The position numbers and the translations under genes were made by a program. The notes under the pieces are model-generated. The model did no database searches. It saw nothing but the letters and a program-made list of their open reading frames with translations, and was not told the origin of the DNA. A DNA stretch of 63,004 bases from Zygnema cylindricum (lineage: Eukaryota; Streptophyta; Zygnematophyceae; Zygnematales; Zygnemataceae), in the NCBI GenBank assembly GCA_037447655.1, contig JBBHKE010002034.1:1-63004 (forward strand). The letters are read 5' to 3'. Below are positions 34,697-47,060 of the stretch, one piece after another; position 1 is the first letter of the stretch; each line of letters starts with the position of its first letter.

Positions 34697-37600
34697 ATGG
34701 GCTGCCTTCACAGCAGGCCTCAGGATTTGATCGATTCCGGGACTGATGGAGGAGCGTCAGCTCCCACGGTACAGCAGTCCCCTCTGCCACGAAATCGTCT
34801 CTCCCGGATGACGCCATTTTCTTTAATGGCGTCAGCATCAGGGAGAGGGTCACCGCGGGTGATTATGCACTCCTTTTGCAAATCACGGCTTTATTTGTTG
34901 AATGGTTATTTGGAAACAGCAGCAGTCTGTAGGATAGTTTAAAATCACGTGAATAGTAAAATTTGCAAGTTTTTAAATACAGTTTAGTGCAGTTCAGTTG
35001 GGCGTCGTCTTTGTGGCTTTTCGTGTACGAATACTTAAATAGGTATGGTCATATATTGGACTTGCTGAGCCTGCGCTCAGAATGCAGGAGGATGATGTGC
35101 ATTGGCGCTTTCTTTGTCCGTAAAACACACAAAATGATGGTTTTAAGGCATGGAGAGCTTTGGATGCTATGTCTTCGTCTGTGGACGAGTTAATCTATGT
35201 AGGGGAATGTATTGCAGGCATTAGTGGACTTCCACATTTCTGCTTTTGCTTAACCTTGAAGCAGCCATTTAAATATGTTAAAGATGGGCCATGGGGTCAC
35301 TTGAAATCAATGGAGTTGAAATATCACAACTCTGTCAACGCTAGCAGGTCAGAGTTTTCTCCTTTGGTTTTGGAGTGTACTGTTCGCTGATCTTGAGCAT
35401 TCCTGAACACTTGAAATATTGTTGACATGTCATTGAATTCATTTTTTGTTCTGCTGTGCAGCAAAACAATGTTGTCCCCATACCTGACGGCCTTTTCACT
35501 GGTAGCGGCAACGCGGAGACACCGGGGCAACCTTATTACTGTCAGACCTTTCCCAGACCCAATTTACAAGTGAGCATAGTTTTACTTACAGAAATGCATG
35601 TGAGCCTTAGTTAATAGAAGCGACGTGTGCTTTTTCCAAGTGTGTTGTATAAGTATGAACGATTATCGTACATGGTGGACCAGTCAATGTTAAATGGAAC
35701 ATGTGCTGTCAGAAGAAATGCTGTCGTAGCTTGGGTTTTCTCCTCACTTGCAAAGCGTTTTGCACAACTTTTGCAGCCCCCAAAAATTCATAATACGGCG
35801 ACAGTACGCAGCCTTGTAAACCTGAAGAAGCACAAGTTGCGGTTGATTCCTGACGATGGCCATCCAGGAAGCTATCTTCTAAATTTTGTCGTGGACTCAT
35901 CTGTACCATGCAGGTGACCTTTTTTTCATTTCCGCAGTTTGTTTGGAATATTCAGATATGTGCCTGATACTGAACTCGTGCAAAACAGAGTCTCAATCAT
36001 GCAGTTATTTAGGGCTCTTGGCGAGTAAAGTTTCAAAAGGAGCACAATTTACCATCACGGGCTTGGGCGTTGTGTTACAGAAAGTTTTGTGATATGGTTG
36101 TTGCAAATTGTCCCCTACATGTTTTTTCTTTAGAACCCGCAAAATTGTAGATTTACTCCATGTTTCCTGCACTTTATGTCTCAAAATGTTAGGAGCACTA
36201 TGTATGAGGCAGAAGTTGCGAGTGAGATTTTTTGTCAACTGCAAAATGCAGGGTCCTGGTATACATTATGGCTTACGAGAAGGATTTGGCGAAGATAGAT
36301 GCTCCTCCCAGGTGAGTTGTGGTTTTGTATTATGCCTGGAACGTTTCAAGGGTTGGGCTTATGAAAAGGGAGGCTAACTGTTCTGAAAAAAGCTGATGCA
36401 GTAGAGGTGATAGTTTCGTCACATGTGTCAAGAATGTTGAGCAGAGGATAAGATTCTTTATATATGGAGTTTAGGAATTGTTGTTTTTCTTGGCCCGCTC
36501 ACTGTTCTAAAAGGAATTGTTGGCTGCCTATTGATAGATTGAAATCCAAGCACACCAGAAGAGAGCCCAGTCATGTGGTTAATCTAAATGGGCTTGAGCA
36601 ACCCTACTGTATTCCTCCGGGTCAAGGTCTTCCCTTGGGCAACTTTGAGGTAAGAACTGGCTATCACCGTTCACAAAAGGTACGGTCACATGCAAATGGC
36701 AATGTCACTGCCCCACATTGGCAAGTTTTGCTTGTACTGTGTTTGATGATTTCCCCGTTTTCTGCCAGTTTAGTATTTCAACATCTCTGTTTTAATAGTG
36801 ACAATGGAGGCACACAAAATCCTCCTTTTCATGACCACTTACTTTGCAGTTTTTTTGAAGGCGGATGAGAATGGATTGGCAATATTGACTGTTCTGCTAG
36901 AGTTGATGCAGGAGAAGCAGTTGACAATACAATCATGCCCTCCTAATCAAGTCTATCCTGTGGTGATACGAATACAAGCACTTTCGGTTCGTTTGCATTT
37001 CCCTACTTTCGGGCCATGGACTAAACGTAGATGCTTGCACCTTTCCTGCTGATGGAAGCTGATCTATAGTAACATGCATCTGACACTCTTGACTGAGATG
37101 GTTGCACATTGGTATAGTGGTGCCGTAGGGGATTGTTTTTTTTCATAACTGGTCTATTCGTTGACAAGAGACTTTTTGCTTGGCGTTCATTTCTTTCAGA
37201 CTGTCGGAGACAACGGAGTGGCAAATGTTCAGGCACAGACAACTTTTGCAACACTTGCTAAACAGGTAAGTTCCTGAATATTAACATTAGCTTCTTGAAT
37301 TCACGGAGAAGTGCAGGAAGAGGGTGAATTTGGTGCTCTTTTTTTTGTCATAAACTGCATTAGGTCTTGGGCAAAAGTGCTACATGAAGGTGTCATGCTA
37401 TTTTGACATCTTGCGACGATGTCCATTTTTGGCTGCTAATGAATTCGTTCCGAAATATAGATTTTGAACAAACAGTTGTTTCCAATGATCGGTTCGTCAG
37501 GTTTGTGATTACGATCTGATTTTTCGAGCATTGGATTTCCTGTATCTTTTTATGGCATGATTGAAAGGCTGATGTTGTGCAGGGTCCTTGTTCTTTTGAA

Positions 37601-39034
37601 AAACAGAAGAATTGTTAGTTTTGATTTGATAGCAGCTTCAGGTCTGTTCAGGCTGGTGGCTGTGCCATCTATACTCACTTTTAGGGATATTTGGTGGTTA
37701 TCCACCTCAGGCAAGATTGTCAAAGGCTCGCTTGTGGATTTATCTTTCTACCTTTCAGGGGGGTCAATGTTCATTTGGCTGTCATATGATTGGTCAGAAT
37801 GTTCCTAGTTCTGTCCATTACATTATGTGTTCCAGTTTTCGTACCTCTTCAACCAGTGACGTGAAACGCCTTTGATTTCGATGGATTTGGAAGATCTGAA
37901 AGGTTGTGCTTCAAAGGCTGAAGTTTTTCTGGAACTTTTTTTTTTTTGCGTGTGTATCGGTGTTTACAGGCAGATGGAACCTATGACATCCAGGTGCTGA
38001 AGCAAGTTTTGTGGGTGAACGGTGCATCGTATGTGTTGCACGAAATATTCGGCATCGACAAAAGCGCAGAGGAGGAGAATAGTAGCATGGTAGACAGCAG
38101 TAAGGTAGGAGGCGTAAATTGCAAAAAAAAATACAAAAAGACATAAATAGGGATATATCCATATCCTTTGCACTGCTTTTTCTTATGTCTATGCCAGCCA
38201 TTCAAAGTATTTTTTTTTTTTTTTCTTTGAATTCTCTCGATGCCAGTTATGGGCGAATTTTTGGGTTTTGTATTTATATTTTTGCAGAGTCAGACTAGAA
38301 GCGGAAACAGCATTGTATGGTGTTCACGGAGTTTAGACCTTAAAGGATTGAGAACAACACCGACAAGGAGTTTTACATGGAGAGTCATAGTCGACCCTCA
38401 TGTCAGATCATCATTGTTTTAATTCTTGAGTCATAAACACAACCCACTGCAAACCTTTGTTTGTCTAATGTGAGGCTTTTTTGTCAACCGGAATGACAGG
38501 AGTGCGTCATTTGCCTGGCTGAAACTCGGGATACTCTTGCCCTACCATGTCGACACTTCTGCCTTTGCAGTAGCTGCGCGAAGGCTCTTTGTAACCAGTC
38601 CAACAAATGTCCTATCTGGTGAGTCCATTCCCTTTTCTGTTTGATGAGTAGATGGACTATATGTGGAACTATGTTCAAGGAGGCTGACCAAGGAAGCTCG
38701 TGCAAGTGGGGGTGTGTATTTTTTGAGGAAGAAGCTGAACACTTATTTGCTCATCGACTACCGTTGATGCGCAGGACTTTAGAGCAATTCCTATGTTAAA
38801 TGAAACTGAAGCAAGGTGTTTGTCGTTCATGGGTGGGGATTGGCGGAGAACTGCAGCCGCACGGTTGTCTCATCTTTATTGCAGATTAAGCTCGCAAATA
38901 ACGCATCACGACCAATTTCTGAGATAGCAGATTCTGATACTGAAGGGACGGCCAAGATTGAACCCTCGGATGGTGCTAAAGTGGAGGGAAGACAAGGAGA
39001 GGAGGAGAAACCGGCAGTTGTAAACGCATTGTAG
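34697..39034 (+). CDS. LUL: LUL/MGRN1-type RING-HC E3 ubiquitin ligase, copy 1
   Basis: Eleven exons: 34697-34858, 35462-35569, 35777-35913, 36252-36311, 36514-36649, 36861-36986, 37200-37265, 37970-38104, 38288-38314, 38500-38618 and 38857-39034; 417 residues, all phases compatible. It starts MGCLHS, so Gly2 myristoylation with Cys3 palmitoylation is plausible, as in LUL proteins. The middle matches the substrate-binding region: [19 protein letters not shown], then [10 protein letters not shown], then [10 protein letters not shown], then [15 protein letters not shown]. The C-terminal RING ([20 protein letters not shown], then [15 protein letters not shown]) has all C3HC4 ligands; CPIC is split by the last intron and followed by [12 protein letters not shown]. 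Family members act as membrane-associated E3 ligases in trafficking. N-terminal exons are less certain than those from 35777 on. Confidence 0.85.
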
Positions 39035-40910
39035 TATGGACTTTAACTCAAAGAAGACCTAACACATTCGTGGGAAGGTTTATGGATGCAATGGTACAGC
39101 ACAAGGTAACCTGGGAAAAGATTTTGCAGGTGTATTATGCAATATGAGTTTGTAAGGGATAGCAGCTATTTCCCAAGTGGCAGCTTTAGTTACAAGCTGT
39201 TGTCTTCTGTGACTTTTATCTCCAAAGGATGGTTCAACATTGGGAGGCCCTGCGACACTTTTTTCTTTCATGGGAATGGGAAGTGCTGTTTACAATATGA
39301 TGAACAGTCCTCCGATGTTGAGGAACTTCTGGACCTTCTGCAGGAACCGAAAACCTTTTGTCGTACACTTTAAGTATAGCATGTGCTTTTATCTAGTTTC
39401 AATCCAGGGATGAGGCTGGAATCAAAACTGTCGTTAGTTCTATTTCTGAATCTGTAGAATGCCTAAACACAAGATGCCAAGGCCAATCAATCCCGGTTAC
39501 TTAGCATCCTCGGCTAGTGCTGTAGTGTCTGAAGCTGAATGGCTTATTAAGTCTGGTTACGCGGCTATGTTTGTATAGTTTGTTCCTAAAGTGTTTCAAT
39601 GGAAGATTGTCCACTTGTCACGAATCTTTTGGACCCATGGCATCAGCTGGATTGTATTGGTGTAAATGGTTGTTTGAAATATTCTCAAGCAAAAGTTTGG
39701 AAATATAAGCACTCGATCCTGCGGTCTTTTTTATCTTGATATTTTTTGCTTCCGGCAGGCCTTTTCAGTTGTCCCTTCGCGCATGACTTGGTCGTCCTGC
39801 CTTGGATTCATGCTTATGCACAATATGGTTTACTGTTTGTAGTACATGTACTTCTGATATATGCCCAATATAATTTAATTATTTCGTTTAGCATGCATGG
39901 GCATTTGCAATGATTTTGAGGAACAATGCTGAAATCATACTTCGAGGTTCGTTTGGGCAAATTGACTTCCTGGTAGCTTGCTGATGAACAGAGCACATAC
40001 TGGCAAAGGGATGAGAGTGCACGGTTCTAGTAGATGTACTTTGCGCTGCGGTTCTCTGGTGGTACCGAAGACACAAAGCTAGCCTAGGAGAGGAAGGCGG
40101 TGACGGCAGGAGAAGATAAAACAGGCAGAGTGGGAAGTGATTTGTCGGGTTGCACTTAAAATAGAATGACTTTCACCCGAACTGAACCATTGAAAGAACC
40201 AAATGCTTAATATCGCTGTTTTTATTTGAGATTATTGATAAAGTACAAGTTACGCGGAAACAAAAGCTGTTCAGGTGAAAACCATGTAAAAAGATAAAGT
40301 AAAAGAGTGAGCTTTTTGTAACATTAGTTCATGTTGTCTAAAATTTGTATTTGGAAATGCTTGACGACTAAGGTGCATCTGGCTACTGGTAAAAATCTTA
40401 TCACAGCTGTTTTTTTTTCTCTTCTTGAAGGGAGGTTATCTAGTATTCGCAAAATTAGATGGAAAGTTGCCTGGCAAGGTATTTTCCTATGTTTGTTTGC
40501 CCCTAAGAACCAGGATAATGGACATGCATTCAAGTCCCAAAATTTGTCTCTTTTGCTAGAGAACTTGCGATGACTTATATGTCACTTTGTAACCTGTTGC
40601 CCCTAAATTTTCTGTTTTTTATTAGATATATGTGGGGTGGTTCCGGAGTGAGCTCAAACCTTTTGAAAATTTTACCCCTCACCTTTTTGGCTGTGAAGTG
40701 AATGGCGCACTTGTTGTTTACTAGACTGCGAGAGCGAAGGGAAAAAAATTACCTGTGCACACTTACCGGGCTTCCTCCAATGGAACAAATCGTCACCGAT
40801 TCGGGAGTCAGATCGTATCGGTCACGCAAACGATAATAGGCGATAACGATACTGTTGAATATCGATTGACTTGTTTCGATAAAATTGATATGTACCGATT
40901 GACACCCTTA
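39035..40910. other. 3' flank of LUL copy 1, within the duplication
   Basis: Probably 3' UTR and spacer. No other gene is recognised. The same sequence follows copy 2 (47061-48921). Confidence 0.5.
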
Positions 40911-41602
40911 GGGTATGGTTACATCAGACGAAAAGTGAGGTTTAATACAGAATTTTGTACCTGCTCGTACCATGCCGTACTATATTTTCGTGAGTTTCTT
41001 GAAAACAACATTACAGAAAATAAGATTATACAGAAAAAAAGATTACGATTCTCCAAGTATCCGGGAGAAGACGTCGACCGTCCGATTATATTTTGGTCTT
41101 CATCTGCGAAGCAATCGCTCCATCCGCCTCTGTATTGGTGAACCCACCTCCGCGAGGTGGGTTCACCAATACAGAACCAGTCAATTCGCTACACTTGGTC
41201 GATTGACACGTGCGTCGCTAAAAAAACTTACACGCTAATAACGATTGGCGGTGTACTTTTGAACTATGCTTCGGACAAGGTGACACTAAAATCTTTGCTG
41301 AAAAGAAATACGGTTTTTTTCTTAAAGTCAGCAGAGTGAAGGAGATCTCTGAGGTACATTGACGCGGTACACTGCAAAGTACACGTACGAAATACACAAG
41401 TACGGATTTCCATACGAAAATGGTCTGTTTCTAAATCTTTGACCATTTTATAGATTTGATCGTCAAATTAGTGGAGCCACTCAAATCAGAACACGTATGA
41501 AAAAACTTATTTACAGACGATACGGGATGTAACCGAGGCCTCTGTAATACATAAATTTTGCTGTGTTTACTGTTGCATAGACCTCCTAATTTAACCATAC
41601 CC
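40911..41602. mobile_element. Harbinger-like MITE (family G2), unit 1 copy
   Basis: TTA at 40908-40910 and 41603-41605; ends GGGTATGGTTACATCAG and AACCATACCC. It shares ACGAAAAGTGAGGTTTA and GAAAACAACATTACA with family G at 10655. A central perfect hairpin has 21 bp arms (41130-41150 and 41154-41174). At about 41233-41256 it carries ACGCTAATAACGATTGGCGG, a family-C terminus, which unit 2 lacks. Confidence 0.85.
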
Positions 41603-41641
41603 TTACAGTAAAAATATAAATACATACGAACTCGTTTAAAA

Positions 41642-41950
41642 CATAGTTCAAAAGTAGGTGAAAGTAGGCCCATACGACATGCCTATTGTATGCAAAACAT
41701 ACAATACGACCTTAAGACCCATATTGTATTTGGACCTATTAGGACCAATTCGGACCAATTAAAACATTCGGACCAAAAATTGGACCAATAACATTCGGAC
41801 CAAAAGTTTTTATTTACACCGTCAGATTCAGACGATCGGACGGGCGCTGATCAAAGTAGCTATCTAAGAAGATCACATGAAAAGCCCGTAACGCAACTTA
41901 CGATAAAGGCGCCGACACCATAAAAACGCCTACTTTTGAACTACAGTATT
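41642..41950. mobile_element. 309 bp insertion with 8 bp direct repeats, unit 2 only
   Basis: GTTTAAAA at 41634-41641 and 41951-41958 flanks the element. Sub-terminal inverse repeats AGTTCAAAAGTAGG (41645-41658) and CCTACTTTTGAACT (41929-41942). Removing it and one octamer restores the unit 1 sequence at 33905-33930 with one mismatch. The 8 bp duplication suggests a hAT-type MITE. Confidence 0.85.
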
Positions 41951-42726
41951 GTTTAAAAGTTAAAACTCATTTAAAACTCGTTTTTATTAAAGTACGAGAT
42001 GCGCAATACAGTAAAGTTCCAGTTTATACACTTTGTCCTATTTGCGGTACGGTACGACAATATCCTGGCCCATCAGAAATCAAGAGTACGGTACCCCCCT
42101 CGCGTCTTCCGCGTTTGCTAAGACTGCACAGTTCTCAAGTCGATGCGTCACCTGTCACGCATCGCGCTTCACCCGTCACGTTTCACGTACCGTATCTGCC
42201 TCTCACGTCCGGACGTCCAACTGTTCTGTCCGTTTGTCCATTCCGGCCGTCTCTTCTGTCATGTCCTTGTTTTAGTCATGAGGAAGACATGCTGATGAAT
42301 AGAATCCTTTCCCGACTTTGCTGAAACTTGGAGGTCTTCCATGGCATATAGGCCGCCGGTCTCGTCCGTCATCTTCTGTGACCTGCGTTCTACTGCTCCA
42401 TTAAACGACAGGGCTAAGAATTTGTCGGTTTAAGTGTGAGTTTTGCTCTTTTCCATTTTTTTTCTTATACACTTTGTGTATAGCTTGCTGGCTTTTGTCA
42501 GACTCTGGCATTTGCTATATTATTCCAAGCAAGCAAAATTAGTGTACTTGGTACGTGATTGATAAGACTTGGTGCTTCTACTTTGCTCGTTAATAAGCTG
42601 CAACTGTGTGGGCCGTATCCGTACGCTGTTGGCGAAGAAATTAATTTAACTGAACTTTCCAATATTTTTTTTTTTTTTTTGTCGTGGTACAGCTATTGCA
42701 GTGGGGCTTTTGGTCTCGAAGTCGCC

Positions 42727-45700
42727 ATGGGTTGCCTTCACAGCAGGCCCCAGGATTCGATGGATTCCGGGACTGATGGAGGAGCGTCAGCTCCCACGGT
42801 ACAGCAGTCCCCTCTGCCACGAAATCGTCTCTCCCGGATGACGCCATTTTCTTTAATGACGTCAGCATCAGGGAGAGGGTCACCGCGGGTGATTATGCAC
42901 TCCTTTTGCAAATCACGGCTTTATTTGTTGAGTGGTTATTTGGAAACAGCAGCAGTCTGTAGGATAGTTTGAAATCACATGAATAGTATAATTTGCAATT
43001 TTTTAAAAACAGTATAGTGCAGTTCAGTTGGGCGTCGTCTTTGTGGCTTTTCGTGTACAAATACTTAAATAGGTATGGTCATATATTGGACTTGCTGAGC
43101 CTGCGCTCAGAATGTAGGAGGATGATGTGCATTGGCGCTTTCTTTGTCCGTAAAACACACAAAATGATGGTTTTAAGGCATGGAGAGCTTTGGATGCTAT
43201 GTCTTCGTCTGTGGACGAGGTAATCTATGTAGGGGAATGTATTGCAGGCATTAGTGGACTTTCACATTTCTGTTTTTGCTTAACCTTGAAGCAGCCATTT
43301 AAATATGTTAAAGATGGGCCATGGGGTTACTTGAAATCAATGGAGTTGAAATATCACAACTCTGTCAACGCTAGCAGGTCAGAGTTTTCTCCTTTGGTTT
43401 TGGAGTGTACTGTTCGCTGATCTTGAGCATTCCTGAACACTTGAAATATTGTTGACATGTCATTGAATTCATTTTTTGTTCTGCTGTGCAGCAAAACAAT
43501 GTTGTCCCCATACCTGACGGCCTTTTCACTGGTAGCGGCAACGCGGAGACACCGGGGCAACCTTATTACTGTCAGACCTTTCCCAGACCCAATTTACAAG
43601 TGAGCATAGTTTTACTTACAGAAATGCATGTGAGCCTTAGTTAATAGAAGCGACGTGTGCTTTTTCCAAGTGTGTTGTATAAGTATGAACGATTATCGTA
43701 CATGGTGGACCAGTCAATGTTAAATGGAACATGTGCTGTCAGAAGAAATGCTGTCGTAGCTTGGGTTTTCTCCTCACTTGCAAAGCGTTTTGCACAACTT
43801 TTGCAGCCCCCAAAAATTCATAACACGGCGACAGTACGCAGCCTTGTAAACCTGAAGAAGCACAAGTTGCGGTTGATTCCTGACGATGGCCATCCAGGAA
43901 GCTATCTTCTAAATTTTGTTGTGGACTCATCTGTACCATGCAGGTGACCTTTTTTTCATTTCCGCAGTTTGTTTGGAATATTCAGATATGTGCCTGATAC
44001 TGAACTCGTGCAAAACAGAGTCTCAATCATGCAGTTATTTAGGGCTCTTGGCGAGTAAGTTTCAAAAGGAGCACAATTTACCATCACGGGCTTGGACGTT
44101 GTGTTACAGAAAGTTTTGTGATATGGTTGTTGCAAATTGTCCCCTGCATGTTTTTTCTTTAGAACCCGCAAAATTGTAGATTTACTCCATTTTCCTGCAC
44201 TTTGTGTCTCAAAATGTTAGGAGCACTATGTATGAGGCAGAAGTTGTGAATGAAATTTTTTGTTAACTGCAAAATGCAGGGTCCTGATATACATTATGGC
44301 TTACGAGAAGGATTTGGCGAAGATAGATGCTCCTCCCAGGTGAGTTGTGGTTTTGTATTATGCCTGGAACGTTTCAAGGGTTGGGCTTATGAAAAGGGAA
44401 GCTAACTGTTCTGAAAGAAGCTGATGCAGTAGAGGTGATAGTTTCATCACATGTGTCAAGAATGTTGAGCAGAGAGGATAAGATTCTTTATATATGGAAT
44501 TTAGGAATTGTTGTTTTTCTTGGCCCGCTCACTGTTCTAAAAGGAATTGTTGGCTGCCTATTGATAGATTGAAATCCAAGCACACCAGAAGAGAGCCCAG
44601 TCATGTGGTTAATCTAAATGGGCTTGAGCAACCCTACTGTATTCCTCCGGGTCAAGGTCTTCCCTTGGGCAACTTTGAGGTAAGAACTGGCTATCACCGT
44701 TCACAAAAGGTATGGTCACATGCAAATGGCAATGTCACTGCGGCACATTGGCAAGTTTCGCTTGTACTGTGTTTGATGATTTCCCCGTTTTCTGCCAGTT
44801 TAGTATTTCAACATCTCTGTTTTAAGAGTGACAATGGAGGCACGCCAAATCCTCCCTTTCATGACCACTTACATTGCAGTTTTTTTGAAGGCGGATGAGA
44901 ATGGATTGGCAATATTGACTGTTCTGCTAGAGTTGATGCAGGAGAAGCAGTTGACAATACAGTCATGCCCTCCTAATCAAGTCTATCCTGTGGTGATACG
45001 AATACAAGCACTTTCGGTTCGTTTGCATTTCCCTACTTGCGGGCCATGGACTAAACGTAGATGCTTGCACCTTTCCTGCTGATGGAAGCTGATCTATAGC
45101 AACATGCATCTGACACTCTTGACTGAGATGGTTGCACATTGGTATAGTGGTGCCGTAGGGGATTGTTTTTTTTCATAACTGGTCTATTCGTTGACAAGAG
45201 ACTTTTTGCTTGGCGTTCATTTCTTTCAGACTGTCGGAGACAACGGAGTGGCAAATGTTCAGGCACAGACAACTTTTGCAACGCTTGCTAAACAGGTAAG
45301 TTCCTGAATATTAACATTAGCTTCTTGAATTCACGGAGAAGTGCAGGAAGAGGGTGAATTTGGTGCGCTTTTTTTTGTCATAAACTGCATTAGGTCTTGG
45401 GAAAAAGTGCTACATGAAGGTGTCATGCTATTTTGATATCTTGCGACGATGTCCATTTTTGGCTGCTAATGAATTCGTTCCGAAATATAGATTTTGAACA
45501 AACAGTTGTTTCCAATGATCGGTTCGTCAGGTTTGTGATTACGATCTGATTTTTTGAGCATTGGATATCCTGTATCTTTTTATGGCATGATTAAAGGCTG
45601 ATGTTGTGCAGGGTCCTTGTTCTTTTGAAAAACAGAAGAATTGTTAGTTTTGATTTGATAGCAGCTTCAGGTCTGTTCAGGCTGGTGGCTGTGCCATCTA

Positions 45701-47060
45701 TACTCACTTTTAGGGATATTTGGTGGTTATCCACCTCAGGCAAGATTGTCAAAGGCTCGCTTGTGGATTTATCTTTCTACCTTTCAGGGGGGTCAATGTT
45801 CGTTTGGCTGTCATATGATTGGTCAGAATATTCCTAGTTCTGTCCGTTACATTATGTGTTCCAGTTTTCATACCTCTTCAACCAGTGACGTGAAACGGCT
45901 TTGATTTCGATGGATTTGGAAGATCAGAAAGGTTGTGCTTCAAAGGCTGAAGTTTTTCTGGACCTTTTTTTTTTGCGTGTGTATCGGTGTTTGCAGGCAG
46001 ATGGAACCTATGACATCCAGGTGCTGAAGCAAGTTTTGTGGGTGAACGGTGCATCGTATGTGTTGCACGAAATATTCGGCATCGACAAAAGCGCAGAGGA
46101 GGAGAATAGTAGCATGGTAGACAGCAGTAAGGTAGGAGGCGTAAATTGCAAAAAAAAGTACAAAAGACATAAATAGGGATATATCCATATCCTTTGCACT
46201 GCTTTTTCTTATGTCTATGCCAGCCATTCAAAGTATAATAATTTCTCTTTCTTGAATTCTCTCGATGCCAGTTATGGGCGAATTTTTGGGTTTTGTATTT
46301 ATATCTTTTGCAGAGTCAGACTAGAAGCGGAAACAGCATTGTATGGTGTTCACGGAGTTTAGACCTTTAAGGATTGAGAACAACACCGACAAGGAGTTTT
46401 ACATGGAGAGTCATTGTCGACCCTCATGTCAGATCATCATTGTTTTAATTCTTGAGTCATAAACACAACCCACTGCAAACCTTTGTTTGTCTAATGTGAA
46501 GCTTTTTTGTCAACCGGAATGACAGGAGTGCGTCATTTGCCTGGCTGAAACTCGGGATACTCTTGCCCTACCATGTCGACACTTCTGCCTTTGCAGTAGC
46601 TGCGCGAAGGCTCTTTGTAACCAGTCCAACAAATGTCCTATCTGGTGAGTCCATTCCCTTTTCTGTTTGATGAGTAGATGGACTATATGTGGAACTATGC
46701 TCAAGGAGGCTGACCAAGGAAGCTCGTGCAAGTGGGGGTGTGTATTTTTTGAGGAAGAAGCTGAACACCTATTTGCTCATCGACTACTGTTGATGCGCAG
46801 GACTTTAGAGCAATTCCTATGTTAAATGAAACTGAAGCAAGGTGTTTGTTGTTCATGGGTGGGGATTGGAGGAGAACTGCAGCCGCACGGTTGTCTCGTC
46901 TTTATTGCAGATTAAGCTCGCAAATAACGCATCACGACCAATTTCTGAGAAAGCTGATTCTGATACTGAAGGGACGGCCAAGATTGAACCCTCGGATGGT
47001 GCTAAAGTGGAGGGAAGACAAGGAGAGGAGGAGAAACCGGCAGTTGTAAACGCATTGTAG
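42727..47060 (+). CDS. LUL: LUL/MGRN1-type RING-HC E3 ubiquitin ligase, copy 2
   Basis: Same eleven-exon structure: 42727-42888, 43492-43599, 43807-43943, 44280-44339, 44544-44679, 44891-45016, 45230-45295, 45997-46131, 46314-46340, 46526-46644 and 46883-47060. All splice sites and phases are kept and no stop interrupts the model, so it looks functional. Protein differences are few: for example Leu11 to Ser and Ile14 to Met near the N-terminus, a Val to Ile in the VYIMAYE strand, and SEIADSD to SEKADSD near the C-terminus. The RING exon shows no change. Most other differences are in introns and flanks, which suggests recent duplication with coding constraint on both copies. Neither copy shows a promoter difference I can interpret, because upstream sequence is shared to 41959. 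Confidence 0.85.

Larger units (their letters stand above)
33905..41627. repeat. Tandem segmental duplication, unit 1
   Basis: About 7.7 kb that recurs nearly base for base in unit 2 with an offset of 8026-8031 bp. It contains a complete LUL-type gene and, at its right end, a Harbinger-like MITE. Its start (GAACTCGTTTAAA at 33905) recurs at 41628. Confidence 0.92.

Noticed and set aside
35934-36026. Extra LUL exon between 35913 and 36252
   Set aside because: It splices in frame, but direct joining of 35913 to 36252 gives the expected V-x-I-x3-A-x-E strand of the family, and the extra segment has no counterpart.
37911-38205. Minus-strand frames opposite LUL exon 8
   Set aside because: Shadow of the conserved plus-strand exon, repeated in unit 2 because the DNA is duplicated.
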